Shown: in pieces, positions 1 through 7,941 of the stretch
Layout of the letters: each line of letters starts with the position of its first letter
How positions within the stretch are numbered: the first letter of the stretch is position 1
Assembly (NCBI GenBank): GCA_017412025.1
Contig: JAFQOY010000167.1
Span: forward strand, 1-10,379
DNA length: 10,379 nucleotides
Source: Clostridia bacterium
GTDB taxonomy: Bacteria > Bacillota_A > Clostridia > Christensenellales > Aristaeellaceae
Direction: 5' to 3'
The notes under the pieces: generated by a model
What the model was told of the DNA's origin: nothing
The model's input: the letters and a program-made list of their open reading frames with translations, nothing else
Databases searched by the model: none
Made by a program: the position numbers and the translations under genes

Positions 1-25
1 CGTACGGCCAGAAAATGATATAGGA

Positions 26-42
26 AGCGGCTTGCAGCCGCT
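26..42. repeat. Short inverted repeat (7-bp stem, 3-nt loop)
   Basis: AGCGGCT at 26-32 and AGCCGCT at 36-42 form a perfect 7-bp stem around TGC. No T-run follows on either strand, so a simple intrinsic terminator is unlikely, although the gene to the left is not visible. Its core resembles the palindrome 36 bp further on, as both contain a GGCT-to-AGCC dyad around TGC. Confidence 0.5.
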
Positions 43-77
43 CCTCGCACCGCGCATGTCGCTGCTGCGGATTTCAT

Positions 78-101
78 ATGAAGGGGCTGCAGCCCCTTCA
101 T
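78..101. repeat. Perfect 24-bp palindrome
   Basis: Positions 78-101 are a perfect palindrome with no spacer: ATGAAGGGGCTG followed by its exact reverse complement. The arms are GC-rich and would form a cruciform or RNA hairpin. There is no flanking T-tract. It could be a protein-binding dyad, a processing site, or the core of a repetitive extragenic element. Confidence 0.7.
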
Positions 102-137
102 GCATCCCCAAAGTTTAAAACAGACTTTATTGATAAT

Positions 138-333
138 CTGCAGCTCCCCTTTCAGGGGAGCCTTGGTTTAGCAAGCAGCCCTTGCCTCCACTGAAAGGCG
201 CCAGAGCCGAGCGCGCCCTGTGTGCGAAACCGCGAGGCGGAGCGTGGGGAATCGCAAGGAGTACCCATCAGGTACGACTATGCGAGTTCCCCGGAGCAGG
301 GGTACCGCGTGAGCGGTGGAGGGGTTCACACAG
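138..333. repeat. Candidate structured extragenic element (MITE/REP-like or ncRNA)
   Basis: The block starts with an 8-bp hairpin (GCTCCCCT 143-150, loop TTC, AGGGGAGC 154-161) and ends in a GGTGGAGGGGTTC-like tail near 315-327. In between are CCGC-GAG-GCGG (230-240), a long stem of GGGGAATCGCA (246-256) with TGCGAGTTCCCC (281-292) carrying one T-G wobble and one bulged A, an inner hairpin GTACC-CATCA-GGTAC (261-275), and ACCGC-GTGA-GCGGT (304-317). Short CTCCCC hairpins ending in GAGGGGTT-type tails remind me of intergenic repeats in gut Clostridia, but that is memory only. I found no clear terminal inverted repeats or target-site duplication. Strand and boundaries are uncertain. Confidence 0.4.
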
Positions 334-346
334 TTTCCTATGAGGC

Positions 347-382
347 AAAAAACACAGGATTCATGCGAGTCCTGTGTTTTCT
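347..382. terminator. Intrinsic terminator of the minus-strand Xre gene (possibly bidirectional)
   Basis: AAAACACAGGA (349-359) pairs perfectly with TCCTGTGTTTT (370-380) around a 10-nt loop. On the minus strand the stem begins directly after the stop codon of the regulator at 383 and runs into TTTTTT (complement of 347-352), a classic intrinsic terminator. In the plus direction the stem ends in TTTTCTTT, so it could stop transcription from the left flank as well. Confidence 0.85.
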
Positions 383-679
383 TTATTCATCTTTGTTCCG
401 CAGTGTTTTCAGATCTTCAACCAGATTCATGATATGAGCGATTTCTTTATCAGATAGACCCTCGACATCCAGCATCCTATGCGAATCATATCCCAACATA
501 TAGTTCGGAGTCGTGTGGAAATAACTCACTATATTCTGAAACATATCCAGCGCAGGCGTAACATTTTCAATCTCCCAGTTGGAAACTGTTTGTTTTGTAA
601 CTCCCAGACGTTTCCCCAAGTCCTCCTGGCTCATTCCTTTTAGCAGCCGAAGCTCTTTCAGTTTTTCACCAAACACCAT
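383..679 (-). CDS. Xre/Cro-family HTH transcriptional regulator (98 aa)
   Basis: This is a small DNA-binding protein of the HTH_3 (Xre/Cro/C1) class. Residues about 5-60 form the five-helix domain. The helix-turn-helix core is MSQEDLGKRLGVTKQTVSNWE, where Q-x-x-L-x-x-x-L-G-V-x-x-x-x-V-S-x-W-E is the family hallmark. The remaining C-terminal stretch (LSDKEIAHIMNLVEDLKTL) looks helical and may dimerise, as in SinR-like proteins. The ATG at 679 follows AGGTGG at a 5-nt distance, a usable ribosome binding site. The gene points away from a second Xre gene at 834, with a 33-bp dyad in the gap, which suggests autoregulation or cross-regulation. I found no clear minus-strand -10/-35 pair for it. Its base composition is visibly more AT-rich than the protease cluster. 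The regulated target is unknown. Confidence 0.9.
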   Translation of the reverse strand: MVFGEKLKELRLLKGMSQEDLGKRLGVTKQTVSNWEIENVTPALDMFQNIVSYFHTTPNYMLGYDSHRMLDVEGLSDKEIAHIMNLVEDLKTLRNKDE

Positions 680-737
680 TATCCCACCTACGCTTTTGAT
701 AACTTTATTTTATCCAAATCACTCCCAACTAAAAAAA

Positions 738-770
738 GACATTTTGTCAAATTATATTTGACTAAATGTC
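738..770. promoter_or_regulatory. 33-bp dyad, candidate operator between divergent Xre genes
   Basis: GACATTTTGTCAAAT (738-752) and ATTTGACTAAATGTC (756-770) are inverted copies differing at one position, around a TAT centre. Each arm holds GACATTT and GTCAAAT half-sites. The right arm contains the -35 hexamer (758-763) of the plus-strand regulator's promoter, so a protein bound here would occlude it. The likeliest ligand is one of the two flanking Xre proteins; this is inferred from position and symmetry. Confidence 0.65.
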
Positions 771-786
771 AGTTACATTGTATAAT
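758..786 (+). promoter_or_regulatory. Sigma-A-type promoter for the plus-strand Xre gene
   Basis: TTGACT (758-763) and a consensus TATAAT (781-786) are separated by exactly 17 nt. The predicted start is near 793, giving a 5' leader of about 40 nt before the ATG at 834. The -35 lies inside the 33-bp dyad. Confidence 0.85.
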
Positions 787-833
787 CCCAAATAAGATAT
801 AAACATCCAATTTATATTCAGAGGAGACTGATC

Positions 834-1190
834 ATGACCATATCCTACTCAACCATCGGAAGGAACATCAAAACAGCCCGGAAAAACGTTCAGCTTACGC
901 AGGAACAGGCCGCTGAAAAACTCGGCATTTCCGCCCTCCATTTTGGACGGATTGAGCGCGGGCAGCGACCTGTCTCCCTCCATCTGCTCTCGCGTATTGC
1001 AGACATGCTGAACGTCCGGATGGAAACGCTGCTTTCCGGATGCATCATCGACGTTGAACGCTGCAGCGCCCTGACCTCTTGCGATCCGCAATCCGCCGCA
1101 TACGTCGAGTATGCGCTCACGCTCGTCGATCAATTCCGTGAGCAGATCCAAAGCTGCCTTGAAGCGCTCGAAAAGGAGGAAAAAACCTGA
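834..1190 (+). CDS. Xre/Cro-family HTH transcriptional regulator (118 aa)
   Basis: This is a second, unrelated-in-detail HTH_3 regulator. Residues about 8-65 carry the domain, with LTQEQAAEKLGISALHFGRIERGQRPVS as helices 2-4 and LLSRIADMLNVRMETLL completing the fold. The motif L-T-Q-E-x-x-A-E-x-L-G-I-S, followed by I-E-R-G, is typical of Xre repressors. The C-terminal third (about 80-118) is a predicted helix rich in Glu, Gln and Leu, probably for oligomerisation. The start is supported by GAGGAG at 821-826, 7 nt before the ATG, and by a strong promoter upstream. The gene ends just before a bidirectional terminator shared with yihA, so it is probably monocistronic. It is divergent from the 98-aa Xre gene. 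No toxin, phage or conjugation gene is adjacent, so the regulon is unknown. Confidence 0.9.
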   Translation: MTISYSTIGRNIKTARKNVQLTQEQAAEKLGISALHFGRIERGQRPVSLHLLSRIADMLNVRMETLLSGCIIDVERCSALTSCDPQSAAYVEYALTLVDQFREQIQSCLEALEKEEKT

Positions 1191-1228
1191 TTCTCAGATA
1201 GTCCCGGTTCGACGTCGCCGCACGCTCA

Positions 1229-1269
1229 AAAAACAGACGGGAAGGCTTTTCGCCACCCCGTCTGTTTTT
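1229..1269. terminator. Bidirectional intrinsic terminator between Xre gene and yihA
   Basis: AAAAACAGACGGG (1229-1241) pairs perfectly with CCCGTCTGTTTTT (1257-1269) around a 15-nt loop. The stem is flanked by A-tract and T-tract, so both directions end in oligo-U. It closes the plus-strand regulator (stop 1190) and the minus-strand lon-yihA unit (stop 1281). Confidence 0.88.
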
Positions 1270-1280
1270 CATCCTTCGGC

Positions 1281-1898
1281 TTATTCTTCAGCAGAGCCTT
1301 CCTCTTCCTCAACCTCCGCATAGCAGGTTTCCTCGATCTTCGTGAGGATCTCTTCCCTGCCGGTTCCATCCTCGGCGGAAAAGGGAATCACCTGCCACGG
1401 CTGGACGGCCAGCGCGCGGCAGATCGGCGCGATGTGCTTCATCCTTGCGCCGCGGCTGATCTTGTCCGCCTTGGTCGCAATCACCGTGAAGGGAATGCCC
1501 GACTGACGCAGGAACAGGTTCATCTCCCTGTCCTCGGTCGTCGGTTCATGGCGGATATCGACCAGATGAAAGACATGGCACAGATCCTGCGTGGTGGCAA
1601 AATAATTCTGCATCATCTTGCCCCAGGACTGCTTCTCCGTCTTGCTCACCTTGGCAAAGCCGTATCCCGGCAGATCAATCAGATTGATCTCGTCATTGAT
1701 CCGGTAGACATTGATCAGCCTCGTCTTGCCGGGCGTTGCGCTGGTTCTGGCCAGCTTGCTTCGGTTGGTCACCTTGTTGATCATGGAAGACTTGCCGACG
1801 TTGCTCTTGCCGGCAAAGGCTACCTCCGGCGCACCCTTGCCCGGGTATTCTCCGTAGTCCTTCATCGAGGTGATGAAGTCTGCGCGTTTTACAATCAT
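1281..1898 (-). CDS. yihA: Ribosome biogenesis GTP-binding protein YihA/YsxC (EngB)
   Basis: This cytoplasmic GTPase of the TrmE-Era-EngA-YihA-Septin class acts in late assembly of the 50S subunit; family members bind the large subunit. All G motifs are visible: G1 GKSNVGKSS at residues 30-38, the G2 region TPGKT around 55-59, G3 DLPGYG at 75-80, G4 TKAD at 142-145 and G5 FSAE at 173-176. The length, 205 aa, is typical. The C-terminal tail (EVEEEEGSAEE) is strongly acidic, beyond the conserved core. The ATG at 1898 is preceded by AAGGAG at a 7-nt distance. Only 42 nt separate it from the lon stop codon, with no terminator in between, so it is cotranscribed with lon. lon-yihA adjacency is classic in Bacillota. 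The symbol ysxC or engB is equally used. Confidence 0.97.
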   Translation of the reverse strand: MIVKRADFITSMKDYGEYPGKGAPEVAFAGKSNVGKSSMINKVTNRSKLARTSATPGKTRLINVYRINDEINLIDLPGYGFAKVSKTEKQSWGKMMQNYFATTQDLCHVFHLVDIRHEPTTEDREMNLFLRQSGIPFTVIATKADKISRGARMKHIAPICRALAVQPWQVIPFSAEDGTGREEILTKIEETCYAEVEEEEGSAEE

Positions 1899-1940
1899 GC
1901 GTTGGCTCCTTCTCTTGTATCAGCTCAGCATCGCCGACGG

Positions 1941-4367
1941 TCAGGCCCGCAGGCCCGCGCCGGCCTCCGTGCCAGCCTCCGGCAGGACGGTGGGCATGCT
2001 TTCCTTCACGGCTTTGCCCTTCGCCTTCTTTGCGCCGGGATACGCGCACAGCGCCGTCTCCAACACCGTATGCACGTCCTCCGCCGGTACGATCGCAATC
2101 GCGCCCAGCACATTCTGCGGCACTTCCTCCAGATCCTTGAGGTTCTCCTTCGGGATGCACACCGTATCAATGCCCGCGCGATGGGCGGCAAGCAGCTTTT
2201 CCTTCAGGCCACCGATGGGCAGCACGCGCCCGCGCAGCGTGATTTCGCCGGTCATGGCGACATTCTGTCTCACAGCGATGCCGCTGAGCGCGGAAACCAG
2301 CGCCGTCGTCATCGTCACGCCTGCGCTCGGGCCGTCCTTGGGCACGGCGCCTTCCGGCACATGGATGTGAATGTCCAGCTTCTTGTAGAATTCCGGATCG
2401 ATACCAAATTCCTCCGCGTGCGCGCGGACGTAGGATTTGGCGGCCTTCGCGCTCTCCTTCATCACATCGCCCAGGCTGCCCGTCAGCTCCAATTGGCCGG
2501 TGCCGGGCATGGTCGTCGTCTCAATCTGCAGCGTATCGCCGCCCACGACCGTATAGGCCAGGCCGTTGACCACGCCGATTTCAGGCTTTTTGCCCGCCTT
2601 CTCGTAGCGGTAGCGCGGCGCGCCGAGGAACTCCGTCAGCTTGTCCGCCGTGATCGTCACCGTTTCAAGGCTCTCGTCGATCATCTGCACGGCGCTCTTG
2701 CGCACAACCTTGCCGATCGTCCGCTGCAGCCGGCGCACACCCGCCTCACGGGTATAGCCCTGAATCAGCGCGCGCATGATCTTGTCGCTCAGCTTCACGC
2801 TCCTGGCTGCAAGGCCGTGCTCTTCAATCTGCCTGGGCAGCAGATGACGCTTGGCGATGTTCAGCTTTTCCTCCTCCGTGTAGCCGCTGACCTCGATTAC
2901 CTCCATGCGGTCAAGCAGCGGGCGCGGGATGGTGTCAACCGAATTGGCGGTGGTGATGAACATCACGCCGGAGAGATCAAACGGGCACTCCAGATAGTGA
3001 TCGCGGAAGGCGTTGTTCTGCGCGCTGTCGAGCACCTCGAGCATCGCGCTCGCCGGATCGCCGCGCACGTCGGAGGCCATCTTGTCGATCTCATCAAACA
3101 GGAACACCGGATTGAGCGTGCCCGCCTGCTTGATCGAGGAGATGATCCGGCCCGGAATCGCGCCGATATAGGTGCGCCTGTGGCCGCGTATCTCCGCCTC
3201 GTCACGCACGCCGCCCAGCGACATCTGGACAAACTTGCGCCCGAGCGCACGGGCGATGGATTTGGCGATGGACGTCTTGCCCACGCCGGGCGGGCCGACA
3301 AAGCAGAGCACGGGGCCCTTCATGTTGTTCTTGATGCGGCATACCGCCAGATACTCCACCACGCGCTCCTTGACCTCGTCAAGCCCGTAGTGATCCTCCG
3401 CCAGAATGCGGCGGGCGCGCTTTAAGTCGAGGTTGTCGGGCGTGCTCCTGCCCCACGGCAGGTCGAGCATCCACTCGATATACGTCCGGCTGACGCCGAT
3501 CTCCGGGCTGCCCGGCGCCATGCGCGACAGGCGCTCCAGCTCGCGGGTGGTCTTTTCCTTCGCCTCGTCGTTCATCGGCGTCTTTTCAAGGCGCTCGCGC
3601 AGGTCCTCCACGTCCGTGGCGTCCTTGTCTCCAAGCTCCGTCTGAATCGCCTTGATCTGCTCACGCAGGAAGTAATCCTTCTGGTTCTGCTCGATCTGCT
3701 TGCGCACGCGCGCCTGAACCTTCTTCTCTACGCCAGCCAGCTCGGTCTCCCTCACCAGGATCGCGCAGATCGATTCAAGCCTCGTCACATCGTCGAATTC
3801 TTCAAGCACGGACTGCCTGTCTTCCACCTTCTGCAGCACGTTGGCCGCGATGATATCGGACAGCTGACCCGGATCCTCAATTTCCAGCACGGACTGCATC
3901 GTTTCCTGCGAAATCCGTCCGCTCATCCTGCAGTAATCCTCAAAGCAGCTGCGCGCTGTGCGCAGCAGCGCGTCGGTCTCGATCGACACGGGCGTACCCT
4001 GCGCAATCAGCTCGTCCAGCGCGGCGGCAAAATACGGCTCCTCCTGCGTCACCGCGCGCAGAATGGCACGGCTCTTGCCCTCCACAAGGACGCGGATATT
4101 GTCCCCCGGCAGCTTGATCACCTGCTTGATCGCAGCAATCGTGCCGACATGATAGATATCGTCGATCGTCGGATCGTCCACATCCATGTCGCGCTGGGCG
4201 ACAAGGAAGATCTTCTGATCGCTGAGCATCGCCTGTTCCATCGCGGCGATGGACTTTTTGCGGCCCACGTCAAAGTGGAGCACCATATGCGGAAAGACCA
4301 TCAGCCCGCGCAGCGGGAGCATAGGCAGGCTCACCGGCTGTGTGCGTTTCTTTTTCGGCTTGGCCAA
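1941..4367 (-). CDS. lon: ATP-dependent endopeptidase Lon (LonA), TTG start
   Basis: Lon is a hexameric cytoplasmic AAA+ protease that unfolds and degrades misfolded and short-lived regulatory proteins. With the TTG start the protein is 808 aa, normal for LonA. The N-terminal substrate-binding domain begins with LPMLPLRGLMVFPHMV, followed by a long helical region. AAA+ motifs are Walker A GPPGVGKT at 358-365 and Walker B VFLFDEIDK at 421-429. The C-terminal protease domain holds the Ser-Lys dyad: Ser in KDGPSAGV (about residue 681) and Lys in GGLKEK (about 724), the 43-residue spacing I expect. The start choice rests on AAGGAGG placed 8 nt before TTG at 4367. The upstream in-frame ATG at 4406 lacks a ribosome binding site and would sit about 10 nt from the predicted transcription start. 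The C-terminal tail after about residue 780 (GAKKAKGKAVKE and onwards) is low-complexity and variable. lon is first in a lon-yihA unit. Confidence 0.97.
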   Translation of the reverse strand: MAKPKKKRTQPVSLPMLPLRGLMVFPHMVLHFDVGRKKSIAAMEQAMLSDQKIFLVAQRDMDVDDPTIDDIYHVGTIAAIKQVIKLPGDNIRVLVEGKSRAILRAVTQEEPYFAAALDELIAQGTPVSIETDALLRTARSCFEDYCRMSGRISQETMQSVLEIEDPGQLSDIIAANVLQKVEDRQSVLEEFDDVTRLESICAILVRETELAGVEKKVQARVRKQIEQNQKDYFLREQIKAIQTELGDKDATDVEDLRERLEKTPMNDEAKEKTTRELERLSRMAPGSPEIGVSRTYIEWMLDLPWGRSTPDNLDLKRARRILAEDHYGLDEVKERVVEYLAVCRIKNNMKGPVLCFVGPPGVGKTSIAKSIARALGRKFVQMSLGGVRDEAEIRGHRRTYIGAIPGRIISSIKQAGTLNPVFLFDEIDKMASDVRGDPASAMLEVLDSAQNNAFRDHYLECPFDLSGVMFITTANSVDTIPRPLLDRMEVIEVSGYTEEEKLNIAKRHLLPRQIEEHGLAARSVKLSDKIMRALIQGYTREAGVRRLQRTIGKVVRKSAVQMIDESLETVTITADKLTEFLGAPRYRYEKAGKKPEIGVVNGLAYTVVGGDTLQIETTTMPGTGQLELTGSLGDVMKESAKAAKSYVRAHAEEFGIDPEFYKKLDIHIHVPEGAVPKDGPSAGVTMTTALVSALSGIAVRQNVAMTGEITLRGRVLPIGGLKEKLLAAHRAGIDTVCIPKENLKDLEEVPQNVLGAIAIVPAEDVHTVLETALCAYPGAKKAKGKAVKESMPTVLPEAGTEAGAGLRA

Positions 4368-4420
4368 TTTTGTTTCCTCCTTCAGACAGCCCGTATTCGT
4401 AAGCATTCGGGCCAGGTTTT
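4368..4420 (-). promoter_or_regulatory. lon 5' leader with strong RBS and small hairpin
   Basis: The leader of about 50 nt carries AAGGAGG (complement of 4376-4382), 8 nt before the TTG start. GCCCG and CGGGC (4389-4393 and 4408-4412) can form a 5-bp stem just upstream of the ribosome binding site, with the discarded ATG (4404-4406) in its loop. A role in translation control is possible but not shown. Confidence 0.55.
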
Positions 4421-4423
4421 CTT

Positions 4424-4452
4424 ATTATACCTGAATCCCCGGGCTTTTGCAA
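4424..4452 (-). promoter_or_regulatory. Sigma-A-type promoter for lon-yihA
   Basis: Read on the minus strand, TTGCAA (4447-4452) and consensus TATAAT (4424-4429) are 17 nt apart. The predicted start is near 4417. It follows the clpX terminator, so lon-yihA can be transcribed independently of tig-clpP-clpX. I found no CtsR tandem heptads (GGTCAAA-like) and no CIRCE element next to it. Confidence 0.85.
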
Positions 4453-4490
4453 CACGGCGGAACTGACCAACTGTCCCCATCCAGGAACTG

Positions 4491-4524
4491 AAAAATCCGT
4501 GAAGAGCACCAGCTCTTCACGGAT
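4491..4524 (-). terminator. Strong intrinsic terminator of tig-clpP-clpX
   Basis: ATCCGTGAAGAGC (4495-4507) and GCTCTTCACGGAT (4512-4524) form a perfect 13-bp stem with a 4-nt ACCA loop. On the minus strand it is followed by TTTTT. It lies 10 nt past the clpX stop codon and before the lon promoter, so it separates the two transcription units. Confidence 0.93.
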
Positions 4525-4534
4525 GGATCGGTTT

Positions 4535-5848
<1,314 letters not shown>

Positions 5849-5890
5849 TTCGCACCTCAGATTCTCATTATCAGTCATTTTTAGAAAGAA

Positions 5891-5922
5891 TTTGCTTTCC
5901 CCCGGAATCGAAGGAAAGCAAA
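5891..5922 (-). terminator. Hairpin between clpP and clpX (attenuator or processing site)
   Basis: TTTGCTTTCC (5891-5900) and GGAAAGCAAA (5913-5922) make a perfect 10-bp stem with a 12-nt loop, starting 10 nt after the clpP stop. On the minus strand it is followed by TTCTTTCT, a broken U-tract. It could act as a leaky terminator setting the clpP-to-clpX ratio, or as an mRNA-stabilising or processing hairpin. Confidence 0.6.
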
Positions 5923-5932
5923 CTCATGCATA

Positions 5933-6529
5933 TCATTTCTTTCGCGGGTCAAAGATTTTGTCGATGATGCCGTATTCAAGCGCTTCCTGCGCGGTCATGA
6001 AGTAATCCCTCTCCACGTCGCGCTGGATCTTTTCAAGCTCCTGTCCGGTCATCTCGCTCATCAGCGTATTCATCTTGTTCTTCGTGCGCAGCAGCCACTG
6101 GGCATGCAGCTGCACGTCCGTCGCCTGTCCGCTCGCGCCGCCGCTGGGTTGGTGGATCATCACTTCGCTGTTGGGCAGCGCATAGCGCATGCCCGGCTCG
6201 CCCGCCATCAGCAGGAACGCGCCCATCGAAGCGGCCATGCCCAGACATACCGTGCGGATCTTCGGCTTGATGTAGCGCATCGTGTCAAAGATCGCCATGC
6301 CGTCCGTCACGCTGCCGCCCGGGCTGTTGATGTACATGGAGATCTCCGCATCCGGATCCTCCATCTCCAGGAACAGGAGCTGCGCGACGATGCTGTTGGC
6401 CAGCGTCTGGTTGACCTCGCCGCGCAGGAACACCACGCGGTCCTTCAGGAGCCTTGAATACACGTCATAAGAACGTTCGCCATTGGGCGTCTTCTCGATG
6501 ACGCTGGGCTCAATATAGTAGTTATTCAT
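5933..6529 (-). CDS. clpP: ATP-dependent Clp protease proteolytic subunit ClpP
   Basis: ClpP is a self-compartmentalised serine peptidase forming a 14-subunit barrel that degrades proteins delivered by ClpX or other Clp ATPases. The protein is 198 aa, the normal size. The catalytic triad is complete: Ser101 in GMAASMGAF, His126 in VMIHQPSGG and Asp175 in [16 protein letters not shown] at 67-77 supplies the oxyanion-hole glycine stretch. The N-terminus [22 protein letters not shown] has the short propeptide or axial-loop form usual in Clostridia. The start at 6529 is preceded by AAGGAGG at an 8-nt distance. It lies 39 nt after tig and upstream of clpX, in one operon. Confidence 0.98.
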   Translation of the reverse strand: MNNYYIEPSVIEKTPNGERSYDVYSRLLKDRVVFLRGEVNQTLANSIVAQLLFLEMEDPDAEISMYINSPGGSVTDGMAIFDTMRYIKPKIRTVCLGMAASMGAFLLMAGEPGMRYALPNSEVMIHQPSGGASGQATDVQLHAQWLLRTKNKMNTLMSEMTGQELEKIQRDVERDYFMTAQEALEYGIIDKIFDPRKK

Positions 6530-6568
6530 GAAAACGCCTCCTTGCAGGGCGCATCCAATCGCGCCTGA

Positions 6569-7858
6569 TCAGGCCTCAACCTGCGCGTTGTCGCACAGGA
6601 ACTTCACGCAGTTGTCGCGGATCGCATCGGCCTTGAAGTACTCAATATCAGCCTCGGTAAAGGTCGCCTTCAGCTCCTCGACGGACTTGCCGGTCTGCGG
6701 GGCAAACTGCGCGATGATCGCGTCCACCTGCTCGTCGGTCGCGTCGATGCCCTCGGCCTTCTCGATCGCCTCCAGCACCAGATGCGCCTTGACGCTCTTC
6801 TCGGCCTGGCCGCGGTAGTTCTCGCGGAAAGCCTTCATGTCCTGGCCGGTGTACTTGAGGAAGTCGTCAAGCTTCATGCCGTTGCCCATCAGGCGATACT
6901 CGAAGTCGCGCATCATGGAGTCGATCTGACGCTCGATCATGGCCTCCGGAATCTCGACAGTCGCATTCTCCATCACCTTGGCCAGCACGTTGTTGGTGAA
7001 CACGTCGTTGTCGCGGGCAGCGGCCTGAGCTTCCAGTTTGGCACGGACGTCGGCCTTGTATTCATCCAGCGTGTCGAACTCGGAAATATCCTTGGCGAAA
7101 TCGTCGTCAAGCGCCGGCAGCTGGGTCTCGGTGATGCTGTTCACCTTGACATGGAACACGGCAGCCTTGCCGGCCAGCTCGTCGGAGTGATACTTCTCCG
7201 GGAAGGTCACGTCAAGATCCTTCTCCTCGCCGATGCTCATGCCGACCATCTGCTCTTCAAAGCCCGGAATGAAGGTGTGGGAACCGATCTTCAGGGTCTG
7301 GCCCTCGGCGGTGCCGCCGGCAAAAGCCACGCCGTCCACGGTGCCGCAGTAGTCAAGGTTCACGGTGTCGCCCTCGGCCACGGCGCGATCCTCGACGGCC
7401 ACCTCGGTCGCCTGCTTATTGCGCTCTTCCTCAACCTTCGCGTCAACCTCAGCGTCGGTCACGAGGGTCGCTTCCTTCTTCACGGCAACACCCTTGTACT
7501 CGCCCAGGGTGACGTCCGGCTTGACGAACACCTCGCAGGTGAACTTGAGGTTCTTGCCGGCGCCGATCTCCTGGATTTCAATCTCCGGACGATCCACGAC
7601 GTCAATCTTGTTCTCCTCAACGGCCGGGCCGTACACTTCGTCAAAGATCAGCTCGAACGCGTCGTCATAGAAGACGCCCTCGCCGTACATATTCTCAATC
7701 ATCTTGCGCGGAGCCTTGCCCTTGCGGAAGCCCGGGATGGTGACCTGGGTGCGGACCTTGAGGTACGCCTTGCCCATCGCCTCGTCAAACCTGGCGCTGT
7801 CAATGTCAAAGGAAAGCTTCACCTTATTGCTGGCAATCTTCTCAACAGTGGTGCTCAT
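6569..7858 (-). CDS. tig: Trigger factor (ribosome-associated chaperone, peptidyl-prolyl isomerase)
   Basis: Trigger factor binds the ribosome at the exit tunnel and shields and folds nascent chains. The N-terminal ribosome-binding domain carries the signature GFRKGKAP at residues 43-50. The FKBP-type isomerase domain runs from about 162 to 245 (EGDTVNLDYCGTVDG, then FIPGFEEQMVGM). The C-terminal helical arms fill the rest. At 429 aa it has the family length. I chose the ATG at 7858, because AGGAGG lies 11 nt upstream and the product starts MSTTVEKI. An in-frame ATG at 7882 would add 8 residues (MIQEEQKN) but would put that ribosome binding site inside the gene and has none of its own. It is the first gene of tig-clpP-clpX, driven by the promoter at 7942-7970. 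Confidence 0.98.
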   Translation of the reverse strand: MSTTVEKIASNKVKLSFDIDSARFDEAMGKAYLKVRTQVTIPGFRKGKAPRKMIENMYGEGVFYDDAFELIFDEVYGPAVEENKIDVVDRPEIEIQEIGAGKNLKFTCEVFVKPDVTLGEYKGVAVKKEATLVTDAEVDAKVEEERNKQATEVAVEDRAVAEGDTVNLDYCGTVDGVAFAGGTAEGQTLKIGSHTFIPGFEEQMVGMSIGEEKDLDVTFPEKYHSDELAGKAAVFHVKVNSITETQLPALDDDFAKDISEFDTLDEYKADVRAKLEAQAAARDNDVFTNNVLAKVMENATVEIPEAMIERQIDSMMRDFEYRLMGNGMKLDDFLKYTGQDMKAFRENYRGQAEKSVKAHLVLEAIEKAEGIDATDEQVDAIIAQFAPQTGKSVEELKATFTEADIEYFKADAIRDNCVKFLCDNAQVEA

Positions 7859-7941
7859 GTTCTTTTGCTCCTCCTGAATCATGTATCGTCATTGATTATA
7901 TATCATGCATGCGCCCCAGAAAACCCAAAACGCTAACTTAT

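Larger units (their letters stand above)
1..348. other. Gene-free, inverted-repeat-rich left flank
   Basis: I see no credible coding region here. The only open frame of any size (222-437, plus) runs through a terminator into the opposite-strand regulator gene and has no family resemblance. The stretch is instead packed with inverted repeats: a 7-bp stem at 26-42, a perfect 24-bp palindrome at 78-101, an 8-bp stem at 143-161, a 5-bp stem at 171-185, a long nested hairpin at 246-292 and a 5-bp stem at 304-317. CCTTTCAG (148-155) can also pair with CTGAAAGG (191-198). It does not match tRNA, rRNA, SRP RNA or tmRNA signatures that I know. Confidence 0.6.

Noticed and set aside
222..437. Plus-strand open frame of 71 codons in the left flank
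   Set aside because: It runs across the hairpins and terminator at 349-380 into the opposite-strand Xre gene, and has no family resemblance or ribosome binding site.
1434..3425. Long plus-strand open frame (663 codons) opposite lon and yihA
   Set aside because: Shadow frame of GC-rich coding DNA: the minus strand encodes full Lon and YihA motifs, and the plus-strand product has no recognisable domain.
6782..7936. Plus-strand open frame opposite tig (384 codons)
   Set aside because: Antisense shadow of trigger factor with no independent signals.
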